DNA of 64,000 bases from Pseudacidovorax sp. RU35E. GTDB lineage: Bacteria; Pseudomonadota; Gammaproteobacteria; Burkholderiales; Burkholderiaceae_C. A program made the position numbers and the translations under genes. The notes beneath the pieces are model-generated. The model saw only the letters and a program-made list of their open reading frames with translations, was not told the DNA's origin and made no database searches. The DNA is taken from assembly GCF_900156165.1 (NCBI RefSeq), contig NZ_FTMY01000001.1:186001-250000 (forward strand), in the 5' to 3' direction. Of the stretch, positions 54,588 to 63,152 are shown one piece after another (the first letter of the stretch is position 1; each line of letters begins with the position of its first letter).

Positions 54588-55217
54588 TCAGCGTGCCTGC
54601 GGCGCCGTAGCGGCCGCGTTGGCGTTTCGGGCGTCGGCTTCGGCGCGCTGGCGCAGCACCTCGGCCAGTTCTTCCTCGGCGGTCTTCTCGCCGGGTTTGA
54701 CCGTCGGGTCGGGGCCGTCGCCGGTGAGGAAGGCGATGCGCTTGATCAGCTCCGACCAGCCCTGCAGCAGCAGCAGCGTGAAGCCGATCGGCAGCGCCAG
54801 CCACACGGGCCAGCGGATCAGACCGCCGGGGTTGCCCGACATCTCGCCCGACGCGAACTTCTGAATGGTCATGGGCACGGTGAAGTACAGCACCACCAGG
54901 CACACCGGCGTGAGGAAGAGCGCGAAGCCGACGATATCGATCCAGATCTGCGCCTTCTTGGGCAGGCGGCTGTTGAGCACGTCGATGCGCACATGCTCTC
55001 GGTTGAGCAGTGTGAAGCCTGCGGCCACCAGGAAGGACCAGGCGAACAGGTACCACTGCACTTCAAGGAAGGCATTTGAGCTGGTGTTGAAGATGTAGCG
55101 CACCAGCGCGTTGAGCGCACTGATGGCGGTCGACGCCATGATCAGCCATATCACCACCTTGCCCACCTGCGCATTGAGCCAGTCGATGGCGCGCGAGATC
55201 CTCAGCAAGCCTTGCAT
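54588..55217 (-). CDS. TRAP transporter small permease subunit (DctQ-like)
   Basis: 209 residues with four helices (VVIWLIMASTAISALNALVRYIF, WYLFAWSFLVAAGFTLLNREHVRIDVL, IDIVGFALFLTPVCLVVLYFTV, WPVWLALPIGFTLLLLQGWSELI). LVRY(I)FN, NREHVRIDV and the Glu-rich charged tail are typical. ATG 55217 is chosen; the open frame extends 11 residues upstream. It is 18 bp before dctM on the same strand, so the two are one operon. Confidence 0.92.
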   Translation of the reverse strand: MQGLLRISRAIDWLNAQVGKVVIWLIMASTAISALNALVRYIFNTSSNAFLEVQWYLFAWSFLVAAGFTLLNREHVRIDVLNSRLPKKAQIWIDIVGFALFLTPVCLVVLYFTVPMTIQKFASGEMSGNPGGLIRWPVWLALPIGFTLLLLQGWSELIKRIAFLTGDGPDPTVKPGEKTAEEELAEVLRQRAEADARNANAAATAPQAR

Positions 55218-55458
55218 GTCTACTCCATTTTTGAATTGGGCTCCTCCCATACGAATACACCCGGCACGCTGGCGTTGTGCGCCGCGGTCCGGGTGCGGGA
55301 AGCGCGGCGGATTCTAAAGTGCCATGCCGCACCAGCCATGAGGCGAACCCGCAGGCCGCATGGGCCCCGGCCATCACTGAGGCGGTCGCCAGAGCCCGTT
55401 CCTCTCGGGCACTTGGAAGGGTGGACTCTGCGCCCGCCTTGCGCTTGAGGAAACGGCC

Positions 55459-58278
55459 TCAGCCCTCGGCCGAGCCGCGCCCCACCATCGCGCGGATGCG
55501 CTGCACCAGCTCGTCGACGGCGAAGGGTTTGGCGATCATGTCCATGCCGGGGGCGAGGAACTCCGAGCGGACCGCGGCCCGGGCGGCATAGCCGGTCATG
55601 AACAGAACCCGCAGGCCGGGCCGGTGCTGCCGGGCAATTTCCGCCAGCTGGCGGCCGTTGAGCCCGGGCAGACCCACGTCGCTCACCAGGAGGTCGATAC
55701 GGCCGTGCGATTGCAGGATGGGCAGGGCCGACGGGCCGTCGGCAGCCTCCAGCGTCCGGTAGCCCAGATCGATCAGCACCTCGCGCACCAGCAGGCGAAC
55801 GCCCGGGTCGTCCTCCACCAGCAGCACCACCTCGCCCTCGGTGGCCAGCATGCCACCCGCGTCCTGGCCGACCGGGGCCGCCTCGGCAGGAGGCTCCGTG
55901 GCGCAGGGCAGGTACAGGTCGACGCGGGTGCCCTGGCCCGGCACGCTGTCGATGCGCACCTGCCCGCCCGACTGCTGGGCGAAGCCATAGACCATCGACA
56001 GGCCCAGACCAGTGCCCTGGCCGATGGGCTTGGTCGTGAAGAAGGGATCGAAGGCCTTGGCCAGCACGTCGCCGGGCATGCCGCTGCCGGTGTCGGCCAC
56101 GGTGATGCGGACATAGCGGCCGAGGGGAAGCGGTTCGACCTCGCCGTCGCCCAGCGCCAGATGGGCCGTGGCGATGCGCAACTGCCCGCCGGATGGCATG
56201 GCGTCCCGTGCGTTGATCGCCAAGTTGAGGATGGCGCTCTCCAGCTGGCTCTCGTCGCCGACTGCCAGGCAGGTCTGCGTGTCCAGCCCCACGTCGAGGC
56301 GCACATGCTCTCCCAACGTCCGATGCAGCATCTCTTCCATCGAACGGACCAGACGGTTGACGTCCAGGGGCTTCGGATCGAGCGACTGGCGCCGCGAGAA
56401 GGCCAGCAGCCGCTGCACGAGCGACGCCGCGCGCTGGGCCGACTGCGTGGCGCTGTCCATGAAGCGCTCCAGTCCCTCGCTCTGGCCTTTCGCGACGCGT
56501 CGGCGCATGACCTCGATGGCGCCGGTGATGCCCTGGAGCATGTTGTTGAAGTCGTGCGCGATGCCGCCTGTGAGCTGGCCGATGGCCTCCATCTTCTGGC
56601 TGTGGCGAAGGCGCGCTTCCGATTCGCGAAGGGCGGTCACATCGCGTCCCACGGCATGCAGATAGGGCGCATCGGGCACGGCGGTCCACGACAGGGTGCG
56701 GGTGCTGCCGTCGCGGTGGCGCATGCGGCCTTCGAAGCGCAGGGTGGGAATGCCCCGTGCCAGGCGCTCGATTTCGTGCTGCGCGGCCGCCAGGTCATCG
56801 GGATGGGTGAAGTCCAGCAGATGGCCGCCCAGCAGTTCCTCCTCCGACCATCCCAGGACGGCAGACCACGCCGGATTGACGTGCAGGATCAGGCCGGAAA
56901 GGTCGGCGATCACCATCACGTCGGTGCTGAGCTGCCACAGCCGGTCGCGATCGCGCGTGCGCTCCTCCACCCGTTGCACCAGGGTGGAGTTCATCGCCTC
57001 CAGCTGGGCCTGCGCGGCCTTCTGGTCCTGGATGTCGGTGGTGGTCCCGATCCATCGCATGCTGCCGTCGCCGCCCTGCACCGGCTGGGCGCGCACCAGT
57101 TGCCAGCGCCAACTGCCATCGTAGCGCCGCAGTCGCAATTCGGTGCTGTACGGGACCAGCGTCGTGGCGGCCTGTGTCCAGGCCGCGCGCATCGAAGGGC
57201 GGTCATCGGGGTGCAGCGTCGTCAGCCAGCGATGGCCAAGCAGCTCGTCCGGCGGCGCCCCGGTGTAGTCGAGGACCTGCTGATTGACCCAGTCCAGCGC
57301 ACCGTCGGAGCCCGCCGTCCACACCTGGTTGGGCACGGCCTGCGCCAGGGCGCGGAAACGCTCCTCGCTCTCGCGCAGGGTGGCCTGGGCCAGGTGGCGC
57401 ACGGTCACGTCCTGCACCACGCCGCGCATGAGAAGGGGGGCGCCCGTGGCGTCGCGGACGATCTCGGCACGGCGCCAGATCCAGCGCAGCCGGCCGTCGT
57501 GCGCCCGGCGGATTCGGTATTCCACATCGAGCAGTGCACTGCCGTCGCTTCGGTTGCGGGCGTCGGACATGTGGTCCGATTCGCCCTGCACCTTCAGCGC
57601 CTCCACCACCGCCGAGGGCACGGGCGCAGCATGCGCGGGCAGCCCGAAGGCGCGGTAGAAGCCGGGCGAGGCGGTGATGGTGTCGGCGGGGATGTCGAGC
57701 ACGAACACGCCCACGCCGCCTGCGGCCTGCGCCAGCCGCCATTGCTCTTCCATCTCGCGCAGGTGGGCCTCGCTGGCGGCCAGACGGCGTGTGGCATTCA
57801 CCCGGGCCGTGGTCTCCTTGACGATGCACAGGACGCCGCAGACGCGGCCATCGTGCTCGCGGACGGGCGAGTAGGAGATGTCGAAGAACACCTCCTCCAT
57901 CTGCCCATGCCGGTTGATGCGGAAGGGGCGGTCCTGCGCGGCCACCGTTTCGCCGAAGTGCAGCACGCGGTCCAGCAGTGGCTGCAGGTCGTCCCACAGC
58001 TCGCTCCAGTGCTCGCGCGCGGGCCGGCCGAAGGCGGCGGGATGCTTGTTGCCGATGGTGGGCGCGTAGGTGTCGTTGTAGAACGCGATGTAGTCCGGGC
58101 CCCAGAACAGCACGATCTCCGCCTGCGAGGGCAGCATCATGTCGATGAGCATCCGCAACGTCGGCGGCCACTGGTCCGGCGGCCCCAGCGGGCAGCGCGC
58201 AGGAGTCAGCGAGCGCGCCAGTGCGGCGCACTCGCCAAGGACGAAAGGCCAGTGGGTGGGGACGGGAGCGGCGCGCAT
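55459..58278 (-). CDS. Multi-PAS hybrid sensor histidine kinase
   Basis: 939 residues, with no membrane helices. There are four PAS/PAS-like domains (about residues 30-160, 180-300, 310-430 and 450-570; [14 protein letters not shown] links the last), then a HisKA domain with [18 protein letters not shown] near residue 590, an ATPase domain ([52 protein letters not shown]), and a C-terminal receiver with VEDDPGVR, Asp in [17 protein letters not shown] and AKPFAVDEL. No partner regulator is adjacent. The signal is unknown; it is probably cytoplasmic. Confidence 0.93.
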   Translation of the reverse strand: MRAAPVPTHWPFVLGECAALARSLTPARCPLGPPDQWPPTLRMLIDMMLPSQAEIVLFWGPDYIAFYNDTYAPTIGNKHPAAFGRPAREHWSELWDDLQPLLDRVLHFGETVAAQDRPFRINRHGQMEEVFFDISYSPVREHDGRVCGVLCIVKETTARVNATRRLAASEAHLREMEEQWRLAQAAGGVGVFVLDIPADTITASPGFYRAFGLPAHAAPVPSAVVEALKVQGESDHMSDARNRSDGSALLDVEYRIRRAHDGRLRWIWRRAEIVRDATGAPLLMRGVVQDVTVRHLAQATLRESEERFRALAQAVPNQVWTAGSDGALDWVNQQVLDYTGAPPDELLGHRWLTTLHPDDRPSMRAAWTQAATTLVPYSTELRLRRYDGSWRWQLVRAQPVQGGDGSMRWIGTTTDIQDQKAAQAQLEAMNSTLVQRVEERTRDRDRLWQLSTDVMVIADLSGLILHVNPAWSAVLGWSEEELLGGHLLDFTHPDDLAAAQHEIERLARGIPTLRFEGRMRHRDGSTRTLSWTAVPDAPYLHAVGRDVTALRESEARLRHSQKMEAIGQLTGGIAHDFNNMLQGITGAIEVMRRRVAKGQSEGLERFMDSATQSAQRAASLVQRLLAFSRRQSLDPKPLDVNRLVRSMEEMLHRTLGEHVRLDVGLDTQTCLAVGDESQLESAILNLAINARDAMPSGGQLRIATAHLALGDGEVEPLPLGRYVRITVADTGSGMPGDVLAKAFDPFFTTKPIGQGTGLGLSMVYGFAQQSGGQVRIDSVPGQGTRVDLYLPCATEPPAEAAPVGQDAGGMLATEGEVVLLVEDDPGVRLLVREVLIDLGYRTLEAADGPSALPILQSHGRIDLLVSDVGLPGLNGRQLAEIARQHRPGLRVLFMTGYAARAAVRSEFLAPGMDMIAKPFAVDELVQRIRAMVGRGSAEG

Positions 58279-58329
58279 AGGTCGCTGGAATGCGGCCGGA
58301 TTATGTTGGGGCGCCGACGCACCCCGGTG

Positions 58330-58863
58330 TCAGCGGAACCCGCTTTGTGGAACCTCGCCGGCCTCCAGCTGGCGCATGCGCTCGATCCAGGTGTTGAGGC
58401 TGAAGTGGGCACCGCTGGCCGCATCGCGGGCGATGCGGATGCGGCCCAGCGACAGCGTGCGCAGGTCCTCGCGTTCGGTGCCGCGCGCGACGATGGCCTG
58501 ACGGTACAGGTCCAGCCGCTCGACCGTGACCACCCGGTCGGTGGCCTGGCCGTAGATGTCGGTGTACTGCAAGCGCAGGACGGGATGCGGGTTGTCGTAG
58601 AGCGCTGCGTTGGCCACGGGCCGCGCCGCATGGCGGGGCGCCGCGGGCATGCCCCCCGTGTCGCCGCTGCCGCTGCCCTTGCTGCCACTGTGCAGGGGCA
58701 TGGAGAGCGTCGCCGAACGCGAGCGGGCCGCATCGATGCGCTGATGGCGCTGGCGCCGGCTGCGCGACCCATTCCACAGGCGCCAGCCCAGAGCCAGCAC
58801 GCCGCTGGCTGCTGCGACCAGCACGATCCAGTATTCCCAGCGGCCGAAGTCGAGCGAATTCAA
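58330..58863 (-). CDS. Hypothetical single-pass membrane protein
   Basis: I do not recognise the family. The 177 residues start at TTG 58863, chosen for a perfect AGGAGG six bases upstream (complement of 58870-58875); the frame is open to GTG 58914 without a ribosome site. One helix (YWIVLVAAASGVLALGWRLW, about residues 11-30) is followed by a basic Ser/Arg-rich stretch and a conserved-looking C-terminal domain (PVLRLQYTDIYGQATDRVV, LGRIRIARDAASGAHFSLNTWIERM). That domain has the feel of a WYL-like or small beta fold, but this is weak. It lies 52 bp upstream of the hybrid kinase on the same strand. Confidence 0.7.
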   Translation of the reverse strand: MNSLDFGRWEYWIVLVAAASGVLALGWRLWNGSRSRRQRHQRIDAARSRSATLSMPLHSGSKGSGSGDTGGMPAAPRHAARPVANAALYDNPHPVLRLQYTDIYGQATDRVVTVERLDLYRQAIVARGTEREDLRTLSLGRIRIARDAASGAHFSLNTWIERMRQLEAGEVPQSGFR

Positions 58864-59007
58864 GGCCGTCCTCCTAATCCTGTAGATACCGGCACCGCTG
58901 CCGCCAACTTGCACGGTCCGCTGCCTGCGCAGCGCCGTTGGTCGGCCGGGTCGGGTTCAGCCCGGGATTCTAGGAAGACGGGACGGTTCCGGCGAGGGCG
59001 GCGTCCA

Positions 59008-60348
59008 TCAACGTTGCGGCATGTCCTTGTACGAATAGCCCAGGCTCACCGTGGCGTCCTCCGGAATGGGCGGCATGGTGGCGTTCCAGTCCTCCCACTG
59101 CTGGCGCATGGCGGCCAGGCGGGCGGGCTCGCGCGGCGCCAGGTTGGCCCGCTCGCGCTCGTCGGACGGGATGTCGAAGAGGTAGTCGTGGCCATCCACC
59201 CGCAGGTACTTCCAGCGGCCATCGCGCAGGGCGCGCTGTCCGCGGTGGTTCATGCGCCAGTGCAGCGGCCGCGTGAAGGTGGCGGCCGGATCGCGCAGCA
59301 CGGGCATGAGCGAGACACCGTCCAGCGGGTATTCGGGGTCTGCGGCGACGCCGGCGGCGTCGAGCATGGTGGCCGACCAGTCCATGGTCATGCACAGCTG
59401 CTCGCTGCGGCCGCCGGGGGCGATGGCGGCCGGCCAATGGGCGATCCATGGAACGCGGATGCCGCCTTCTGTCAGATCCATCTTGCCGCCGACCAGCGGC
59501 CAGTTGTCCGAGAAGCGCTCGCCGCCGTTGTCGCTGGTGAAAACGACCAGCGTGTTGTCCAGCTGGCCGGTGCGGCGCAGGGCGTCCATGATCCAGCCGA
59601 TGCCCTCGTCCATGTGATGGATCATGCGACGATAGACGTGGATGTTGCCGCCGGCCAGGTCGAACAGGTTGTCCTTGACGGCGGGGGCGCGGCCGGCGTC
59701 CTCGCGCGTCTCCCACGGCCAGTGCGGCGCGGTGTAGTGCAGGCTCAGGAAGAAGGGCGCGTCGCCTTCGGCCATGCGCTCGACGTAATCGACGGCGCGG
59801 TGGGAGAACAGGTCGGTGAGGTAACCCTCGTCGTGCTTCTCTTCCTCGCCGAAGAACAGGTCGTGCGTGCCGCGGCTGTCGCAGTGGGTGAAGTAGTCCA
59901 CCCCGCCCGACAGCGGCCCGAAGAACTCCTCGTAGCCCGAGCGCAGCGGGCCGAAGGCGGGCGGATATCCCAGGTGCCACTTGCCGATCAGGGCCGTGCG
60001 GTAGCCGGCATCCTTGAGCAGCGAGGGCAGCGTGGGATGCGAGGGCGGCATGCCCAGCGTGCTGCTGCCGCGGCTCTTGCTGTTGATCGGCTCCTCGGCC
60101 GCGCCGCGCAGCCGGTACTGGTAGCGGCCGGTGATCATGCCGAAGCGGGTGGGCGAGCACACGGGCGAGTTGGCGTAGCCCTGGGTCAGCAACAGGCCGT
60201 CCGCAGCCAGCTGGTCGAGCACGGGCGAGACCTTGCCGAAGGGCGCGTCGCGCCCGCCGTAGCAGCCGAGGTCGGCGTAGCCCAGGTCGTCGGCGACGAT
60301 GAAGATGATGTTGGGGCGGCTGGCCCCGGCGGTGGTGGCGGCGTTCAT
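59008..60348 (-). CDS. Sulfatase (alkaline-phosphatase superfamily, S1 type)
   Basis: 446 residues. It hydrolyses sulfate esters. The formylglycine motif is C64-S-P-T-R (CxPxR), so it needs oxidation by a formylglycine-generating enzyme encoded elsewhere. Metal-binding DD lies at residues 20-21 (IIFIVADDLGYADLG), and further motifs are GKWHLGY near residue 114, HYTAPHWPW and FTSDNGGE with the second Asp-Asn pair. No signal peptide is seen, so it is probably cytoplasmic. Its start overlaps the Bug stop (ATGA): one operon for uptake and desulfation. Confidence 0.93.
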   Translation of the reverse strand: MNAATTAGASRPNIIFIVADDLGYADLGCYGGRDAPFGKVSPVLDQLAADGLLLTQGYANSPVCSPTRFGMITGRYQYRLRGAAEEPINSKSRGSSTLGMPPSHPTLPSLLKDAGYRTALIGKWHLGYPPAFGPLRSGYEEFFGPLSGGVDYFTHCDSRGTHDLFFGEEEKHDEGYLTDLFSHRAVDYVERMAEGDAPFFLSLHYTAPHWPWETREDAGRAPAVKDNLFDLAGGNIHVYRRMIHHMDEGIGWIMDALRRTGQLDNTLVVFTSDNGGERFSDNWPLVGGKMDLTEGGIRVPWIAHWPAAIAPGGRSEQLCMTMDWSATMLDAAGVAADPEYPLDGVSLMPVLRDPAATFTRPLHWRMNHRGQRALRDGRWKYLRVDGHDYLFDIPSDERERANLAPREPARLAAMRQQWEDWNATMPPIPEDATVSLGYSYKDMPQR

Positions 60349-61316
60349 GGCTGGTAACCCGAGGTCTTGACGACGGGTGCCCACTGTGCGCGGAAGGCCT
60401 TGACCATTGCCTCGGTCTCGGCGCGGGTGCTGACCACCGGCTGCATCTTGGCGTCGGTGAACTTGCGCTGGGTGTCGGGTTCCTGCATCACGTCGTGGAT
60501 CTCTCGCGCAAGGCGGTCGGCCTTGTCGCGCGGCATCGAGGCCGGGGCGAAGAAGGCGTTCCAGCCCAGGGCCGTGATGTCCAGGCCGGCTTCCTTGAAG
60601 GTGGGCACGTCGGGCGCGAAGGCCGAGCGCTTGGCGCTCGAGACCGCCAGGATTCGCACCTTGCCGGCCTCGTACTGGGGCAGCAGCGCGTCGAAGGTGT
60701 CGACGGCGATGGGGATCTGGCCGCCGATCAGGTCGGTCATCACCGTGGAAGAGCCGCGGTAGCCCACCACCTCGGTCTTGACCTGGGCCTTCTGGCCCAG
60801 CATGAGCGCGAAGAAGTGCGGCAGGCTGCCGGTAGCCGGCACGCCCACGTTGGCCTTCTCGGGGTTGGCCTTCATCCAGGCCAGCAGGTGCGACAGCTGT
60901 TTGACCGGCACCGCGCTGCCCACCACCAGGCCGAACTCGTAGTTGTTGACGTTGGACAGCGGCTGGAAGTCGCGTTCCGGGTCATACCCGTTGTCCTTGA
61001 AGACCAGCGGCGCCACCACCATGACGGCCGGATTGGCCACCATGATCACGTTCTGGCCGGCGGGCGTATTCCTGACCTGCTGGGCCGCCAGGCGGCCACC
61101 CGCGCCGGCCTTGTTGTCCACCACGACGGGCACGCCCAGCTTGGCGGTGAGGCGGTCGGCCACGATGCGGGCGACGCGGTCGGTGGCGCCGCCGGGGGCA
61201 TAGCCGACGACGATGCGCAAGGGGCCGTCGAGCGCGGGCTGCGCGCCGGCTGCACCGGTGAGGGCGGCGAGCGCCAGGGCGGCGGCGAGGCGGTGGAATG
61301 TTCTGCGTGGGCTCAT
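60345..61316 (-). CDS. Bug-family tripartite tricarboxylate transporter substrate-binding protein
   Basis: A periplasmic receptor of 323 residues with a Sec leader (FHRLAAALALAALTGAAGAQ). Family motifs: GPLRIVVGYAPGGATD, VVDNKAGAGGRLAAQQV, VGYRGSSTVMTDLIGGQIPIAVDT and GKVRILAVSS. Instead of the usual PDGYT it has PAGQNVIMVAN, a sign of a divergent ligand. It heads the operon with the sulfatase and is divergent from a MarR gene, so the ligand may be a sulfate-ester compound. That is inferred. Confidence 0.92.
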   Translation of the reverse strand: MSPRRTFHRLAAALALAALTGAAGAQPALDGPLRIVVGYAPGGATDRVARIVADRLTAKLGVPVVVDNKAGAGGRLAAQQVRNTPAGQNVIMVANPAVMVVAPLVFKDNGYDPERDFQPLSNVNNYEFGLVVGSAVPVKQLSHLLAWMKANPEKANVGVPATGSLPHFFALMLGQKAQVKTEVVGYRGSSTVMTDLIGGQIPIAVDTFDALLPQYEAGKVRILAVSSAKRSAFAPDVPTFKEAGLDITALGWNAFFAPASMPRDKADRLAREIHDVMQEPDTQRKFTDAKMQPVVSTRAETEAMVKAFRAQWAPVVKTSGYQP

Positions 61317-61373
61317 GGGTGACTACCGGGTTCCTCGAAATGGAGCTCGCGCGACTGTAGGGCCGCCACAATC

Positions 61374-61390
61374 GATGGATCAGATCCATC
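61374..61390. promoter_or_regulatory. Palindromic MarR-type operator
   Basis: GATGGATC, one central base, GATCCATC: perfect 8-bp arms, 18 bp before the marR start and about 58 bp before the divergent Bug start. A MarR dimer here would control both transcripts. Confidence 0.7.
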
Positions 61391-61408
61391 ATCCTTCGGA
61401 TTTACCCC

Positions 61409-61918
61409 ATGACACGCCGTCCCGACGCGGCCTCCGCGCGTCCCGCCTCCCTCGATCCGCTGCTGCTCTACCGCATGTCGCGCGTGATCGCGGTGGCCGG
61501 CAGCATGGTGCTGCGGCTGTGCGAGGGGCGCTTCGGCATCACCCGGCGCGAATGGCGGCTGATCGCCACGCTGGCAGGCAAGGGGCCCCTGGGCTCGTCC
61601 GAGCTGGCTGAGCAGACGCAGCTGGATCGGGTGCGCACCTCGCGCGCGCTCGGTTCGCTGGTGGACAAGGGGCTGGTGCTGCGGCAACAGGCCAGCGGCG
61701 ACCGGCGCCACGTGGCCGTCGCGCTCAGCGAGCGGGGGCAGGGGATCTACGACGCGCTCTATCCGCTGGTGACCGAGCTCAACGAGCAGTTGCTGAAGGC
61801 ACTGGGCGAGTCTCAGGGGCCCTTCCTCGATGGCTTGGACCGCCTGGAGGCCCGGGCACTCGAACTCGCCTCGCAGGCCGAGCTGCCCAAGGCCCCGCGC
61901 GGGCGCCGAAGCGGCTGA
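61409..61918 (+). CDS. MarR-family transcriptional regulator
   Basis: 169 residues. Helices LYRMSRVIAVAGSMVLRLCEGRFGITRREWRLIATLAGKGPLGSSELAEQTQLDRVRTSRALGSLVDKGLVLRQ, the wing SGDRRHVAVALSERGQGI and the dimerisation helix at the C-terminus follow the family plan. It is divergent from the Bug-sulfatase operon across a palindromic site. MarR proteins typically lose DNA affinity on binding a small, often phenolic ligand; the ligand is unknown here. Confidence 0.92.
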   Translation: MTRRPDAASARPASLDPLLLYRMSRVIAVAGSMVLRLCEGRFGITRREWRLIATLAGKGPLGSSELAEQTQLDRVRTSRALGSLVDKGLVLRQQASGDRRHVAVALSERGQGIYDALYPLVTELNEQLLKALGESQGPFLDGLDRLEARALELASQAELPKAPRGRRSG

Positions 61919-61982
61919 GCGCCTCTGCGTAGCGACGCATCGCGGCAGGGCCTTTCGCGTATCTCGGCAGCGACGCGGCGCG

Positions 61983-63095
61983 TCAGAGCGCGCCCGGTTG
62001 CGCCAGCGCGCTGGTGCCCATGTCCTCGCCTGTGCGTTCGCGCCGGGCACCCCCCGGCTCGCCTTCGATGCGCATCCGCGGCAGGAACTGCGGGTACTCG
62101 CGCTGCATGAAGTCGATGACGCCCTCGCGTACGCGGCAGCGCAGGTCCCAGGCCAGGCCCGAGCTGGCGGCCGTGCAAAGGATGCGCAGCTGCATGGTGC
62201 GCTCGGTGGCATCGGTCACCACCAGGTTGAAGAAGCGGCCGTCCCACTCGGGCGCGGCCTTGACCACGCGCTCCACCTCGGCGCGCAGCGGCGCCAGCGG
62301 CATGCCGTAGTCCACGAACAGGAACACCGAGCCCAGCAACTGCGAGCTGTTGCGCGTCCAGTTCTGGAACGGCTTTTCCATGAAGTAGTTCAGCGGAATG
62401 ATCAGCCGCCGGTCGTCCCAGATGCGCAGCACCACGTACGTGCCGGTGATCTCTTCCACGCGGCCCCATTCGCCCTCGACGATCAGCACGTCGTCGATGC
62501 GGATGGGCTGCGTCAGCGCGATCTGGATGCCCGCGATCAGGTTGCTGAACACCGGCTTGGCGGCCAGACCGCCGACGATGCCGATCACGCCAGCCGATGC
62601 CAGCAGGCTGGCGCCGACCTGGCGCGCGCCCGGAAAGGTCATCAACGCCATGGCCGCGCCGATGATCACGGCCACCACCATCGCCGTGCGGGAGAGCACG
62701 CGCGCCTGCGTCAGGATCCGCCGCGCCGCCATGTTGTCGGCCACGTCGACCGGGTGGCGGGCAATGATGCCGTCGGCCAGGCCGCCGATGAGCCGGACCA
62801 CTAGCCATGTCACGGCCACGATCAGCATCAGTCCGTTCAGATGCCGGATGTTGCCGATGAACTCCAGTTCATCGGGGGCGGCCTGCCAGACTGTCTGCAG
62901 CGCCACCAGGGGCAGCACTGCCGTCGCGGGCGCCCTGGCCGCCTGCACCATCGTGTGGACCACAGGGAGTGGCCGCGTGACTCGCATGAGCACGGCGCGG
63001 CCCACGCGGTAGATGATGAGGGCGATGACCACGGCCACGAAGGCAGCGATCAGGGTCTGGGTCCAGGGCAGGGCGAGGACGGCTTGCAAATTCAT
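61983..63095 (-). CDS. MscS-family mechanosensitive channel
   Basis: 370 residues. Membrane helices at LIAAFVAVVIALIIYRVGR, GLMLIVAVTWLVVRLIGGL and VLSRTAMVVAVIIGAAMALM precede the pore helix VGASLLASAGVIGIVGGLAAKPVFSNLIAGIQIA and the beta domain (PIRIDDVLIVEGEWGRVEEITGTYVVLRIWDDRRLIIPLNYF). It protects against osmotic downshock or conducts ions. It is on the same strand and downstream of the FUSC-type gene; its role beyond the family is unknown. Confidence 0.92.
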   Translation of the reverse strand: MNLQAVLALPWTQTLIAAFVAVVIALIIYRVGRAVLMRVTRPLPVVHTMVQAARAPATAVLPLVALQTVWQAAPDELEFIGNIRHLNGLMLIVAVTWLVVRLIGGLADGIIARHPVDVADNMAARRILTQARVLSRTAMVVAVIIGAAMALMTFPGARQVGASLLASAGVIGIVGGLAAKPVFSNLIAGIQIALTQPIRIDDVLIVEGEWGRVEEITGTYVVLRIWDDRRLIIPLNYFMEKPFQNWTRNSSQLLGSVFLFVDYGMPLAPLRAEVERVVKAAPEWDGRFFNLVVTDATERTMQLRILCTAASSGLAWDLRCRVREGVIDFMQREYPQFLPRMRIEGEPGGARRERTGEDMGTSALAQPGAL

Positions 63096-63152
63096 TCGGC
63101 ATCTCCATGCGGCAGCGCAGGCGGTGGGCCGGCGGCAAGCCGGCGACCGCAG

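Noticed and set aside
55624-60357. A 1,577-codon open frame on the plus strand
   Set aside because: It runs antisense across the hybrid kinase, hypothetical and sulfatase genes, all of which have clear motifs; its product is rich in Arg/Ala/Gly/Gln/His with no domain. It exists because GC-rich codons leave few stops on the other strand.
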